A stretch of 64,000 nucleotides of DNA from Acinetobacter pittii (GCF_034064985.1 NZ_CP139249.1:1922001-1986000); one strand, 5' to 3'. Shown: positions 35,999-45,320, counted from the first letter of the stretch. Notes: generated by a model from the sequence alone, not told the origin. Translations and numbers: made by a program.

Positions 35999-36541
35999 TG
36001 AATAACTACCTGCCATACCGTGCATAATTTGAAGCGCTAGAAGTAACTACCGAGCCTATTTTTAGCCACGCAAGAATACCGCTACATATATTGAGAAACA
36101 ACATATTCTGTATTTTTTCGATTAAGTGTATTTGATTCAATTTTTATGAACTTATCATTATATAAATTTCATTTATTTTATTAGGAATTGACGCTATAAC
36201 TTTTTAAGTATTACCAAATATTCAAAATAAACTTAAGCTCGAAATGGAACTTAAAAGGAGAAATAAAATAGAAAAGTACCGTTGTAAATTAGCTTACTGA
36301 TTTTAAATACAATTAATTATTAAGTTAAATGAAAGGAAGTGTTCGATCATCGGTAAAAATATCATTAAATCGAACAAAAGGACGTAATCTCACTAGAATC
36401 GAATTTTAAAATTAGAAAAAATGAATGGTTAGGAATTTAAGGACATGCTCAGGATTGAGTGATATTTAAAGTTTCATTCTATTTTCTATCCAGCATATCT
36501 AAAAAATTCCTCGTTTTTGTCTGCAAAATGATGGAAGAAAT
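35999..36541. other. Intergenic stretch between the TonB receptor and MHS genes
   Basis: About 540 bases holding two divergent promoters. An ATAATGATAA half-site (36150-36160 region, minus strand) is the only Fur-like element and is too weak to call. No ORF supported. Confidence 0.4.
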
Positions 36542-37828
36542 ATGACATACACTCAGGAAGAAAAACGTAGCAGAATACGTGGGATTGTAGGCGCAGCCTC
36601 TGGTAATTTAGTTGAATGGTTCGACTTTTATATCTATGCAGTATTTGCTGCCTACTTTACTCAAGCTCTAACAGCACCAGATATGGATAGTACGACTAAA
36701 TCTATCTATGTGTGGGGGGTATTCGCTGCAAGCTTTTTTATGCGTCCTATTGGTAGTTGGGTATTTGGGCGTATTGCAGACCGGCATGGTCGAAAAAAAT
36801 CGATGGTCATTTCAATTTGTCTCATGGCTTTAAGTTCTTTTTTATTTGCAGCCCTGCCCACTTATGACCAAGTTGGCTTATTTGCCCCGTTTCTTTTATT
36901 GGTAGTGCGTTTACTTCAAGGCTTATCGGTTGGTGGTGAATATGGTGCAGTAGCAACATATATGAGTGAATTAGGCTTAAAAGGTCAGCGTGGTTTTTAC
37001 TCATCTTTCCAATATGTCACTCTCTCTGGTGGTCAATTACTTGCAAGTTTACTGGGCGTTATTTTATTGACGTTCTTAAGTGAACAACAATTACATGATG
37101 GCGGTTGGCGTATTCCATTTGTTATTGGTGGTATCGCAGCAATCTTATCTTTGCTTGCACGTAGTCGTTTAGAAGAAACGCTTTCTCATCAAGATAGTGA
37201 ACGAAAAGAGTCTGGTAGCTTAAGAGAGCTCTTTAAAAAGCACTGGAAAACCTTTTTATTGGTGGTTGGATACACTTCTGCTGGTTCATTAACGTTTTAT
37301 GTAGAAACTGTTTATTCAAAAACCTATTTAACCAACTTAGGGATGGATGGAAAAACCGTTGGTTATATCATGACCTTCGCCCTATTTGTCTATATGTGTG
37401 CTCAACCTGTATTTGGTGCAATTTCGGACCGTATTGGGCGACGCTCTTCAATGCTGGCCTTTAGCTTATTGTCTGCGATTTTTATCTACCCAGTCATGGT
37501 GATCGGGATGCGTGCCTATATTGATTCGCCGATCATTATTGCCTTGCTACTTATTTTTATGATGATGTTACTCAGCTTCTATACTTCTATTAGTGGATTG
37601 GTAAAAGCTGAAATGTTCCCACCTCATGTACGAGCTTTAGGCGTAGGTTTTTCGTATGCAGTAGGTAATGCGCTGTTTGGTGGTTCTGCGCCTTCGGTTG
37701 CCTTGCAGTTCAAAGCCGCTGGAATTGAAAACACCTTCTTTATTTATGTGATTGTCATGCTGATTATCTGTTTCTTATGTAGCCTTGCGCTTCCTAAAAA
37801 ACCAGATTATTTAGAACATGATCATTAA
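36542..37828 (+). CDS. MFS transporter, metabolite:H+ symporter (MHS) family
   Basis: A 428-residue 12-helix symporter. The MHS pattern is clear: GNLVEWFDFYIYAVFAAYF in helix 1, RPIGSWVFGRIADRHGRKKSM in the helix 2-3 loop, and LLQGLSVGGEYGAVATYMSE in helix 4. It is close in style to alpha-ketoglutarate permease KgtP and related dicarboxylate carriers, so a TCA-type acid is the likely substrate. It is monocistronic with its own terminator and convergent with the Apr-like operon. Confidence 0.82.
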   Translation: MTYTQEEKRSRIRGIVGAASGNLVEWFDFYIYAVFAAYFTQALTAPDMDSTTKSIYVWGVFAASFFMRPIGSWVFGRIADRHGRKKSMVISICLMALSSFLFAALPTYDQVGLFAPFLLLVVRLLQGLSVGGEYGAVATYMSELGLKGQRGFYSSFQYVTLSGGQLLASLLGVILLTFLSEQQLHDGGWRIPFVIGGIAAILSLLARSRLEETLSHQDSERKESGSLRELFKKHWKTFLLVVGYTSAGSLTFYVETVYSKTYLTNLGMDGKTVGYIMTFALFVYMCAQPVFGAISDRIGRRSSMLAFSLLSAIFIYPVMVIGMRAYIDSPIIIALLLIFMMMLLSFYTSISGLVKAEMFPPHVRALGVGFSYAVGNALFGGSAPSVALQFKAAGIENTFFIYVIVMLIICFLCSLALPKKPDYLEHDH

Positions 37829-37836
37829 TTAAATAA

Positions 37837-37869
37837 GATGCCTTCTGTCCCAAGCAGAAGGCATCTTTT
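37837..37869. terminator. Bidirectional terminator
   Basis: GATGCCTTCTG / CAGAAGGCATC perfect 11-bp stem with TTTT, shared by the MHS gene and the Apr-like operon. Confidence 0.92.
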
Positions 37870-38149
37870 AGCCCTTAGCAAATTCTTTTAAAAAAGCCCA
37901 CGGAAAAATCCCTTTATCATGCCCATCGCTAAAGCAAATTTGGGCACCATAACCTTGATCAAACATAGCTGTCACTTCAACGTTTTGATGCTCTATTTTA
38001 ATTTGTTTAATCCGCTTCGCTCGGCAAAAGCCACATGGGCAAATTTCCCTTAAACTTTGATGACTCAGACATACGCTTGAGCCATCGGTCCATATAAAGT
38101 GAACCTGCTTATTTATAGTGTCGACACGGATATCAGGTCTGATTTGCAT
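37868..38149 (-). CDS. DUF971 protein (last gene of Apr-like operon)
   Basis: A 93-residue protein of the DUF971 / GBBH-like N-terminal fold: opens [22 protein letters not shown], has a CPCGFC cysteine cluster near residues 36-41 that could bind zinc or an Fe-S centre, and ends in the family-typical [18 protein letters not shown]971 domains occur alone or at the start of gamma-butyrobetaine hydroxylase; related proteins have been linked to Fe-S cluster handling. It overlaps the end of the HEAT-repeat gene by 17 bases, so translation is coupled. In this operon it may help assemble the ferredoxin clusters; that is inference. Confidence 0.8.
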   Translation of the reverse strand: MQIRPDIRVDTINKQVHFIWTDGSSVCLSHQSLREICPCGFCRAKRIKQIKIEHQNVEVTAMFDQGYGAQICFSDGHDKGIFPWAFLKEFAKG

Positions 38150-39131
38150 ACTTCACCTCACCAATTTGATTTAATCCAATACGAATCGCTTTTCGTACTT
38201 CAGGATCTGGATCATTTTGATGTTGTTCCAATAACGTTTGAGCTTCTGATGTGCCAATTTCACCGAGTGCTAAAGCGACTTCTTTACGTAAGTTACTAAT
38301 TTCATGATTAAAGTTATCAGTCAAATGAGCTACTGCCAGACGCGACTTGAGTAACCCTAAGCTTCGAACTGCGGCAATACGTACTTGCCAATATAAGTCA
38401 GATAAAGCATGAATTAAGGGAGTTTCGAGCTGAACGATATGTAATTTCCCAATAGTAAGTGCAGCTTCAACTCTTAGTTGCCAACTTTCCGAAGTTAAAG
38501 AATGTTGAAGTGCTTGAATAACCCCTGCGGATATACTCTGACTATAAGCCAAACCACCTGTTGCAATACGGCGGACCTCATCATCTATATCTGTTTCGGC
38601 AATTTTTGCCAATATCATAATCGCTTGGTCTTGTTGTAACCAACTTAATGCACTGACTGCCTCACGGCGCACAAGTACATCTTCATGGTGTACTAAAGCG
38701 GATATCTCTTCAAATAATTGCTGTGGTCGTAAAGGTTTTAAAGCACGCAGAATTGCACCAAGAGCAAAAGTATCCGTATGCTTTAAATACGGTGCCAGTA
38801 TCTGGGCTGATGCCACATTTTTGACTTCACTTAAACTCTGGCTGGCAGCTTGTCTCACATTCAGATCAACATCAAATAAGGCTTGCGCCAATACTTGCAA
38901 ACTGGTTGGGTCTTCCCAGCTTTCTAAGTTTTTTGCCGCTTCTTCACGAACTAAAGCTGAAGAGTCGTGTTGTAGTGCTGCATGCAACCACGGAAGTAAA
39001 TCCGGATTTTCTTCATCACCTATATTCATTAAAGCGACAAAGCGTATCTTTTCATCTGCATGATTGAGCTGCGCGAGAAATTCCTGATTATATTCATCGA
39101 TATCATCTAAAGCTTGATAATAAAAACTCAT
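38133..39131 (-). CDS. HEAT-repeat protein
   Basis: A 332-residue protein made of about eight to nine roughly 31-residue alpha-helical repeats, visible as recurring DxxVRxEAAxxLxxW/L patterns (for example [60 protein letters not shown]). This is the PBS-lyase/HEAT_2 type. It has no signal peptide and would be a cytosolic scaffold. Its ATG overlaps the ABC ATPase stop (ATGA). A scaffold for the flavoprotein-ferredoxin pair or a chaperone-like role is possible but not shown. Confidence 0.82.
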   Translation of the reverse strand: MSFYYQALDDIDEYNQEFLAQLNHADEKIRFVALMNIGDEENPDLLPWLHAALQHDSSALVREEAAKNLESWEDPTSLQVLAQALFDVDLNVRQAASQSLSEVKNVASAQILAPYLKHTDTFALGAILRALKPLRPQQLFEEISALVHHEDVLVRREAVSALSWLQQDQAIMILAKIAETDIDDEVRRIATGGLAYSQSISAGVIQALQHSLTSESWQLRVEAALTIGKLHIVQLETPLIHALSDLYWQVRIAAVRSLGLLKSRLAVAHLTDNFNHEISNLRKEVALALGEIGTSEAQTLLEQHQNDPDPEVRKAIRIGLNQIGEVKYANQT

Positions 39132-39967
39132 TCGTATTCCTTAATTTGTGATTTCTTTCCAAGCCCTAATGGATTTAAGCGGCTTAACTCTTCTTGTTGA
39201 GTGGCTTCTTTTAAAGTCTGGATGCAATGTTTTTTGATGGAGGTAAATTCACTACTTGTTACAAGCTCAACATCTCTTGGGCGTTCAAACTTAAGCGGAA
39301 TTTCTTCAATAATTCGCCCCGGTCGATGGCTCATAATCAACACTCGATCGGCTAAAAAAAGTGCCTCATCAATATCGTGGGTAATAAATAAAACCGATGT
39401 TTGAATTTCTTGCCAAATTTCGAGTAATAGCATTTGCATTTTTAAACGAGTTTGAGCATCTAACGCACCAAAAGGCTCATCCATTAATAAAATGCGAGGT
39501 TGATTAATCAATACTCTCGCAATTTCAACTCGTTGCTGCATGCCACCAGAAAGTTCAGCTGGAAATTTATGTTCAAAACCTTTAAGTCCGACCAGATCAA
39601 TCATTTTCTGAGCTTGTTCAATACGCTTTTGTTTAGCGATGCCTTTCATTTTTAAACCAAAGGCAATATTTTCGAGCACGCTTTTCCACGGAAATAAGGT
39701 ATGTTGCTGAAACACCAAACCTCTATCTGGATGCGGTTCAAATATCGATTCATCATCGACCGTTAAAGACCCAGAACTAATTGGTAAATGCCCTGCTAAA
39801 GCGCCTAATAATGTTGATTTACCACAACCAGATGGGCCAAGTAGACATATAAACTCGCCCGGTTGTATTTCGAAATTAACCCGATCTAATGCCTGAAAAC
39901 GATTTTTAGCTTGCCCTAAATGTAGAGATAGATTTTGAATACGTACATGGCCTTGTGTAATTGACAT
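39128..39967 (-). CDS. ABC transporter ATPase, nitrate/sulfonate/taurine type
   Basis: A 279-residue importer ATPase. Walker A GPSGCGKST near residue 43, the Q-loop FQQHTLFPWKSV near 87, signature LSGGMQQRVEIARVL near 140, Walker B ILLMDEPFGALDA near 160, and the switch FITHDIDEALFLADRV. The WKSV Q-loop and HRPGRI element are typical of the SsuB/TauB/NrtD group. It starts one base after the permease stop. Substrate is inferred only as an oxyanion or small organic acid. Confidence 0.88.
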   Translation of the reverse strand: MSITQGHVRIQNLSLHLGQAKNRFQALDRVNFEIQPGEFICLLGPSGCGKSTLLGALAGHLPISSGSLTVDDESIFEPHPDRGLVFQQHTLFPWKSVLENIAFGLKMKGIAKQKRIEQAQKMIDLVGLKGFEHKFPAELSGGMQQRVEIARVLINQPRILLMDEPFGALDAQTRLKMQMLLLEIWQEIQTSVLFITHDIDEALFLADRVLIMSHRPGRIIEEIPLKFERPRDVELVTSSEFTSIKKHCIQTLKEATQQEELSRLNPLGLGKKSQIKEYE

Positions 39968-39968
39968 T

Positions 39969-40823
39969 TTAAGACTTCCTTAGTTGATACCATGGAGTAA
40001 ATCGGTTTCCAATCACACGCACCAATGTACTGCTAAACATACCTAACGCTCCTATTAGCACCATGCCAACCACGATATTGCTATAGTTTTGCAAGGTAAA
40101 AGATTCCCATGTGAAGTATCCAATTCCGTGTTGCCCCGAAATCATTTCCGCAGTCACTAAACAGAACCAACAAGTGCCCATTCCAATGGATAAACCCGTA
40201 ATAATGTTCGGTAATGCTCCCGGAATAATGACTTCATAAATGATAGCTAGATCAGAAGCACCTAGACTTTTTGCAGATGCGACGAGCCTTGGGTCAACTG
40301 CACCAACACCATGTACGGTGTTTAATAAAATTGGAAATAAAGCCCCGATAAAAGTGATAAAAATCATAGACGCTTCTGAGGATGGAAAAATCAGAATTGC
40401 TAAAGGAATCCATGCAACTGCTGGTATTGGACGTAATACTTCTAATGGTGGCATTAGAAAGGCAGCCAGTTTTTGGTAACGTCCTGCCAACAAACCAATC
40501 GCTACACCAATTAGAGCCGCAAGCATAAAACCAATTACTACACGAAACACACTGGATTCAACATGTTCAAAAGCAGTGCTAAGTTGAAAAAAAGTCCATA
40601 ATGCATGAATGACATCTAAAGGTGTCGGGACATTGCTAAAGTTCACAATGCCTAAATTTATTTTAAACTGAGCAAGTCCTTGCCAAATGACTATCCAAAA
40701 AGCTATAGATGTAAAAGCAATCGTATAGTTTTTTAAATGCGCCAGATATAACCTCAATTGTTGGAAAAATTTAATCAAAAATGTATTTTGGTTTTTAGGT
40801 TTTGTTTGGACTAAACTACTCAT
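39969..40823 (-). CDS. ABC transporter permease, nitrate/sulfonate/taurine type
   Basis: A 284-residue inner-membrane permease with about six helices. It has the SsuC/TauC-like features LRPIPAVAWIPLAIL near residue 135 and the coupling segment ASAKSLGASDLAIIYEVIIPGALPNIITGLSIG near 182-215. Follows the binding-protein gene by 34 bases. Partner of the ATPase at 39128. Confidence 0.88.
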   Translation of the reverse strand: MSSLVQTKPKNQNTFLIKFFQQLRLYLAHLKNYTIAFTSIAFWIVIWQGLAQFKINLGIVNFSNVPTPLDVIHALWTFFQLSTAFEHVESSVFRVVIGFMLAALIGVAIGLLAGRYQKLAAFLMPPLEVLRPIPAVAWIPLAILIFPSSEASMIFITFIGALFPILLNTVHGVGAVDPRLVASAKSLGASDLAIIYEVIIPGALPNIITGLSIGMGTCWFCLVTAEMISGQHGIGYFTWESFTLQNYSNIVVGMVLIGALGMFSSTLVRVIGNRFTPWYQLRKS

Positions 40824-40857
40824 TCGTCACCTCCTGCTCATTAGGTAAGACAACACA

Positions 40858-42288
40858 TCAGCTCTGTGTTACAAGCTGAATAGCTTTAAAGTCATATACT
40901 TTTCCGCCCTGTTGTTTAGCCCATTTTTCAGCATCATCTTTTAATAAAAAAGCCTGAATTTGTCCTGCTTTGTCTGTGGCATACCATGCCAAATTGGCAA
41001 GTAACTTAATGTCGGACTGATGATCTTGGCTATAAACTACGCGCACCGTTTTTCCAGCGGCTTGAATTTTCTTTAAATCAGAAAAAGCATGCTCAGGTGT
41101 TTCATAGCTACGCACTTTTTCTTCACCCTTTACCCAAATTTGAGTTACCCGATCAAATGTCTTGATGGGTTGGCCTGTTAATGCGTCATTGGCAACCAAA
41201 GGTGATTTTGCATAGTCGGCCAGTTGCTGGCTGTAATTAAGTCCAGATGCCTGAAATGCATCCTTAATATATTGGTCATCAATAAATTTATTTACATCAA
41301 GCGTACCGTCGTTTTTGCCTAAAACTTTTAAGGTATCTATCGCAATTTGAGTCGCTGTTCGATATTCAGGTTTCCACGTTAAGTCACGAGTTTGCAGACC
41401 TAAAGGGCCATGAAATAGATAAACAACTTCGGCAGGAATACCTGTTTTTTCGGCAATAAGTTCACTATATTTTTCTGGTTGTTCTCGAATCAGACGATTC
41501 GCTTCAATAGTTGCTTGTAAATAAGCTTTTATGACTTCGGGATGCTGCTGTGCATAATCCTTGCTGGCAAGCGAACCATGAAATGTCGGTGATTTTGCTT
41601 GAGAACCATCATAGATTTTTTTAGCAAAACCTTGGTAAGCAAATAACTCTCCGAATGGTACGAAGTCAGCATGTGCAGCAATCTTATGACTTTTTAACGC
41701 AGGCCCTGCCACTTCTGGCGCCTGAGCAATCACTTTAATATCTTTATCAAGTTGCCAGCCTTCAGCTTGAATTGCTCGTAGCAAAAGTCCATGAGCAGTT
41801 GACGCAAAAGGTACGGAAATAGTCTGCCCCTTTAGCTCTTTAAGTGAAGTTACTTTTGAGTCAATTGGAACAACAATCGCATTACCGCTGCCATTAATAC
41901 TACCTGACAATGGCGCTAAAAATATGCTTTCTTTTCCAGCTTTTTTAAATGCCGCTAAATTATTAACAGCAGGAAAGTCAGCCATTGCTCCCAAATCTAG
42001 ACGCCCAGCCACCATCTCACTGGTAAGTGGTGCACCAGAGGTAAAGTTTTTCCATTGAATGTCATATTTAACATGTTTGTATTTACCATCTTTAGGTAAA
42101 TATTTTGGTAATAGATTCAATTCACGAATGAGCAACCCACCTGTTGCACAGTTAATAGTCGTGTCTTGTGTACCAATGGCTACACGCACAGTTTCTGTTT
42201 TACTGCCGCACCCCAAAGTGCCAAGTACCATGGCACCAATTAAGCTACTGAGTAATAGTTTTTTATTGATCAATTTATTTTGTCTCAT
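40858..42288 (-). CDS. Lipoprotein substrate-binding protein with NosL-like C-terminal domain
   Basis: A 476-residue protein. The signal peptide ends in a lipobox with Cys27 (VLGTLGC), so it is a lipid-anchored periplasmic binding protein. Residues about 33-360 are a SsuA/NrtA-like binding fold (VRVAIGTQDTTINCATGGLLIREL start, MVAGRLDLGAMADFPAVNN). Usual length for this family is about 320; here an extra 100 residues (about 377-470) follow the pattern of NosL proteins, including a late DDAEKWAKQQGGKVYDF element. The NosL methionine metal ligand is not evident. The gene is fourth in the Apr-like operon, after the ferredoxin. The substrate is unknown. Confidence 0.8.
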   Translation of the reverse strand: MRQNKLINKKLLLSSLIGAMVLGTLGCGSKTETVRVAIGTQDTTINCATGGLLIRELNLLPKYLPKDGKYKHVKYDIQWKNFTSGAPLTSEMVAGRLDLGAMADFPAVNNLAAFKKAGKESIFLAPLSGSINGSGNAIVVPIDSKVTSLKELKGQTISVPFASTAHGLLLRAIQAEGWQLDKDIKVIAQAPEVAGPALKSHKIAAHADFVPFGELFAYQGFAKKIYDGSQAKSPTFHGSLASKDYAQQHPEVIKAYLQATIEANRLIREQPEKYSELIAEKTGIPAEVVYLFHGPLGLQTRDLTWKPEYRTATQIAIDTLKVLGKNDGTLDVNKFIDDQYIKDAFQASGLNYSQQLADYAKSPLVANDALTGQPIKTFDRVTQIWVKGEEKVRSYETPEHAFSDLKKIQAAGKTVRVVYSQDHQSDIKLLANLAWYATDKAGQIQAFLLKDDAEKWAKQQGGKVYDFKAIQLVTQS

Positions 42289-42307
42289 GTTACGTATTCC
42301 AAATTAA

Positions 42308-42553
42308 TTATTTGAGTAGGTATGGGATATTTACTTTGACTGCATCTGTTGGGCAGTCTTTTTCACAAGGCATGCAATACCAACATTCATCAAATTGCAT
42401 ATAAGCTTTTTGGGTTGTTGGATCGATTGCTAATAAGTCCATTGGACAAACATCTACACAGACAGTGCATCCTTTATCAGCAATACATTTATCTTCATCG
42501 ATAATGACGGGGGCGACAGTACGGTGCTGTACTTCTTTAAAAATAAAAGCCAT
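42308..42553 (-). CDS. AprB-like 2x[4Fe-4S] ferredoxin
   Basis: An 81-residue protein with eight cysteines in two sets: C23, C29, C32, C36 and C57, C60, C63, C67, enough for two [4Fe-4S] clusters. The order and spacing, the KAY...DECWYCMPC segment and the CPTDAV end closely follow adenylylsulfate reductase beta subunit AprB. AprB is about 150 residues with a C-terminal tail that wraps the alpha subunit; here the tail is missing. It lies 20 bases after the AprA-like gene and most likely passes electrons to or from it. Confidence 0.85.
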   Translation of the reverse strand: MAFIFKEVQHRTVAPVIIDEDKCIADKGCTVCVDVCPMDLLAIDPTTQKAYMQFDECWYCMPCEKDCPTDAVKVNIPYLLK

Positions 42554-42573
42554 GATTTGAATTCCTGATTTAT

Positions 42574-44307
42574 TTACTCTGCTAGAGCAACATCTTTTTG
42601 AATGCGTAAACGGTCATACGACACAGCTTCATCTTGATTAATCGGAACCACATAAGGCTCGATTGGCTTTTTGAAACTGACCATGTTGCCGTGTTCATCT
42701 TTTTTCAAATGCGCGTGACAGAACCAATCCGAATTATTTTTTTGAGGGAAATCTGCTCTATAGTGGTACAGTCCCCAGCGGCTTTCTTCTCTAAACAGTG
42801 AAGCTCTAGCTGCCATTTCCGCACAGTCTCGAATAAAAGAAACTTCAGCGGCACGCATCAGCTCATGCGGGTTTCTTGCAGAGATTCGCTTAATATCCTG
42901 TTTAATTTCTTCAAAACGTTTGAGCCCAATTTCCATTTTTTGGCGAGTTTTAGGCGGTTGCAAATAGTCATTTACAAAACGGCGCAGCTTATATTCCACT
43001 TGTTCTGGAGGTAAACCTTCTGAACAATCCAGTGGCGCAAATATTCGAGCTTTTTCTGCTTCTATTTCGCTTTGGTTTAATTCGCTATCTTCAATTGCAT
43101 TCACATATTGCGCGGCATTTACACCTGCAAACCATCCGTAGGTAAATGCACCAAGCATATAGTTATGAGGTACAGCCGCCATATCGCCAGCGCTATATAA
43201 TCCCTTAACCGAAGTCTCGGCTTTTTCATTGACCCATACACCAGAAGCACTATGTCCGCTACAGAAACCAATTTCTGAAATATGCATTTCCACCATATCT
43301 TGACGGTAATTGGTTCCTCGGCCTTCATGGAAACGACCACGGCTTGGGCGCTCATTGGTATGTAGAATCTCTTCGATAGTTTGAATTGTTTCTTCGGCCA
43401 AATGATCTACTTTTAAATAAACAGGACCATTACCACTTTCCAGTTCTTGGTAAAACTCCCACATCATTTGACCACTCCAGTAGTCACATTCAATGAAACG
43501 TTCACCTTTACTATTGGCTGTATAACCTCCTAAAGGTCCGGTCACATAGGCACAAGCCGGACCGTTATAGTCTTTAATCAATGGATTAATCTGGAAGCAT
43601 TCTAAGTTGGCAAGTTCAGCACCTGCATGGTATGCCATTGCATAGCCATCACCTGCATTGGTTGGGTTTTCATAAGTACCCATTAAGTAGCCAGAAGCTG
43701 GCAAACCTAAACGCCCTGCGGCGCCACAACATAAAATGGCTGCTTTCGTTTTAATGACATAGAAATCACCACTACGACAATCAAAACCGAGTACACCATT
43801 GATTGCACCTTGCTCATTCTTTAAAAGCTTTGTGGTGACAATCCGATTATTAATTTTGACTTGAGCTCGCTTTAACTGACGATATAAAACTTTTTTAACG
43901 TCATGACCTTCGGGCATTGGTAAAACATATGCCCCCATGTGATGTACTTTTTTTACTGCAAATTCACCTGTCTCATCTTTTTCGAACTTAATGCCCCATT
44001 GATCGAGCTGTTGAATGGTTGTAAAACTATGCTTCGCATATGCATATACAGTGGTTTGGTTAACTACCCCATCGTTGGCTATGGTAATTTCTTTGGTGTA
44101 CTGCTCAGGTGTTGCGTAGCCCGGAATGACAGCATTATTCAGTCCATCCATTCCCATTGAAATCGCTCCACTACGTTTTACATTCGCTTTTTCAATGAGC
44201 AAGACTTTTAAATTCGGGTTTTCTTGCTTGGCTTTAATCGCAGCCATTGGCCCTGCAGTTCCACCACCAATAACCACAATATCGAACTCAAGATATTTAG
44301 TTTCCAT
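42574..44307 (-). CDS. AprA-like FAD flavoprotein (fumarate reductase/APS reductase family)
   Basis: A 577-residue FAD enzyme. The N-terminus has GGGTAG at 14-19, IEKANVKRSGAISMGMDGLNN near 40-60, and the later FAD block VKGLYSAGDMAAVPHNYMLGAFTYGWFAG near 375-405. The SGAISMG element, the overall length and the adjacent AprB-like ferredoxin place it nearer to AprA than to FrdA/SdhA. The start at 44307 is chosen (AAGGA seven bases upstream); the frame runs to 44421, inside the GntR gene. No sulfate adenylyltransferase or dsr gene is in the window, so the substrate may not be APS. It is the second gene of the operon. Confidence 0.82.
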   Translation of the reverse strand: METKYLEFDIVVIGGGTAGPMAAIKAKQENPNLKVLLIEKANVKRSGAISMGMDGLNNAVIPGYATPEQYTKEITIANDGVVNQTTVYAYAKHSFTTIQQLDQWGIKFEKDETGEFAVKKVHHMGAYVLPMPEGHDVKKVLYRQLKRAQVKINNRIVTTKLLKNEQGAINGVLGFDCRSGDFYVIKTKAAILCCGAAGRLGLPASGYLMGTYENPTNAGDGYAMAYHAGAELANLECFQINPLIKDYNGPACAYVTGPLGGYTANSKGERFIECDYWSGQMMWEFYQELESGNGPVYLKVDHLAEETIQTIEEILHTNERPSRGRFHEGRGTNYRQDMVEMHISEIGFCSGHSASGVWVNEKAETSVKGLYSAGDMAAVPHNYMLGAFTYGWFAGVNAAQYVNAIEDSELNQSEIEAEKARIFAPLDCSEGLPPEQVEYKLRRFVNDYLQPPKTRQKMEIGLKRFEEIKQDIKRISARNPHELMRAAEVSFIRDCAEMAARASLFREESRWGLYHYRADFPQKNNSDWFCHAHLKKDEHGNMVSFKKPIEPYVVPINQDEAVSYDRLRIQKDVALAE

Positions 44308-44335
44308 TGAATATTCCTTATTTTTACTTGAGTTA

Positions 44336-45079
44336 TTAACGATGAATACGTAAACGGTACTGGAAGGTATCGCCCGAGAAATAGAGATATTCATAGTCAA
44401 TCGGTTGACCATTTGCATCATGAGTCAAACGTTCGACCCGTAATACCGGAGTTCCGATTTCGACTTGTAACAAAGCCGCTAATTCTTCATCCGCCACCGT
44501 GGCATCAATACTTAAATCCGCATGTCCTAAAGGGATGTCGCACTCTTGTTCTAATGCCTTGAAAATATCGGTTGTACGTAAATCAATCGCTTTTTCTTTA
44601 AGTTTCAAACCAATATGTTCTGGCAAATAAGTCAACTCATAAGACACTGGCTGACGGTTGAGCAAACGAACACGTTGAATTTCATACACATTGGCTTTAA
44701 CGGGTAACTTTAATTTGGGCACAACGTGCATCGGGATCTGTTTAAGCTCGGCCGAGATGACACGGTTTAAAATTTCGTGACCAGCAGATGACATTGCTTC
44801 TGCAAAACCTTGCAAACTTGAGATGTTCTGGAACGTTTTTGGCTTGCTTACAAAGGTCCCTTTACCCGGCACCTTAAAAATATAGCCTTCCAACTGTAAT
44901 TGGTTGAGTGCTTGGCGAACTGTGATTCGGCTTACACCGAACTGTTCAGCAAACTCATTTTCAGATGGAATTTGGCTCAGTACGGCATATTCACCATTTA
45001 CAATTTTGTTCAGGATGAGTTCCCTTAACTGATCGTAAAGAGGCTTATGATTTTTTGGATCTTGGGGTAGCTGGCTCAC
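44336..45079 (-). CDS. GntR/HutC-family regulator of the Apr-like operon
   Basis: A 247-residue repressor-type protein. A winged HTH at about 8-78 (FAEQFGVSRITVRQALNQLQLEGYIFKVPGKGTFVS) is followed by a UTRA effector domain (100-240) with VYEIQRVRLLNRQPVSYELTYLP and PIDYEYLYFSGDTFQYRL, the HutC pattern. It is the first gene of the eight-gene operon, 28 bases before the flavoprotein gene, so the cluster is probably autoregulated. The effector would be a small molecule related to the imported substrate. Confidence 0.88.
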   Translation of the reverse strand: MSQLPQDPKNHKPLYDQLRELILNKIVNGEYAVLSQIPSENEFAEQFGVSRITVRQALNQLQLEGYIFKVPGKGTFVSKPKTFQNISSLQGFAEAMSSAGHEILNRVISAELKQIPMHVVPKLKLPVKANVYEIQRVRLLNRQPVSYELTYLPEHIGLKLKEKAIDLRTTDIFKALEQECDIPLGHADLSIDATVADEELAALLQVEIGTPVLRVERLTHDANGQPIDYEYLYFSGDTFQYRLRIHR

Positions 45080-45320
45080 GGCTCACAACCTGTTATAACA
45101 ACTTGAGCAAATAATGTTTAAAATGTTTCAGCTTTGGAAATAATTTAAAGCGATAACTTTAGTTAAAAAAATAATTTCATTGAATATCAATAAACTAATA
45201 AATAGTTATCTATAAAAGTTAAATGATTATCATAAAAAATACATTTGTGTTTGTTATGCTATAAAACATACTCCGTTATGACATAAGCGTAAAAATTAAT
45301 ATTATTTTTTAGGGGATAAT

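Noticed and set aside
36100..36200. Fur box upstream of the TonB receptor
   Set aside because: Only a single ATAATGATAA half-site is visible in AT-rich DNA.
42574..44307. Calling the flavoprotein a fumarate reductase or succinate dehydrogenase subunit
   Set aside because: No membrane anchor or FrdB/SdhB gene is near, and the partner is an AprB-like, not SdhB-like, ferredoxin.
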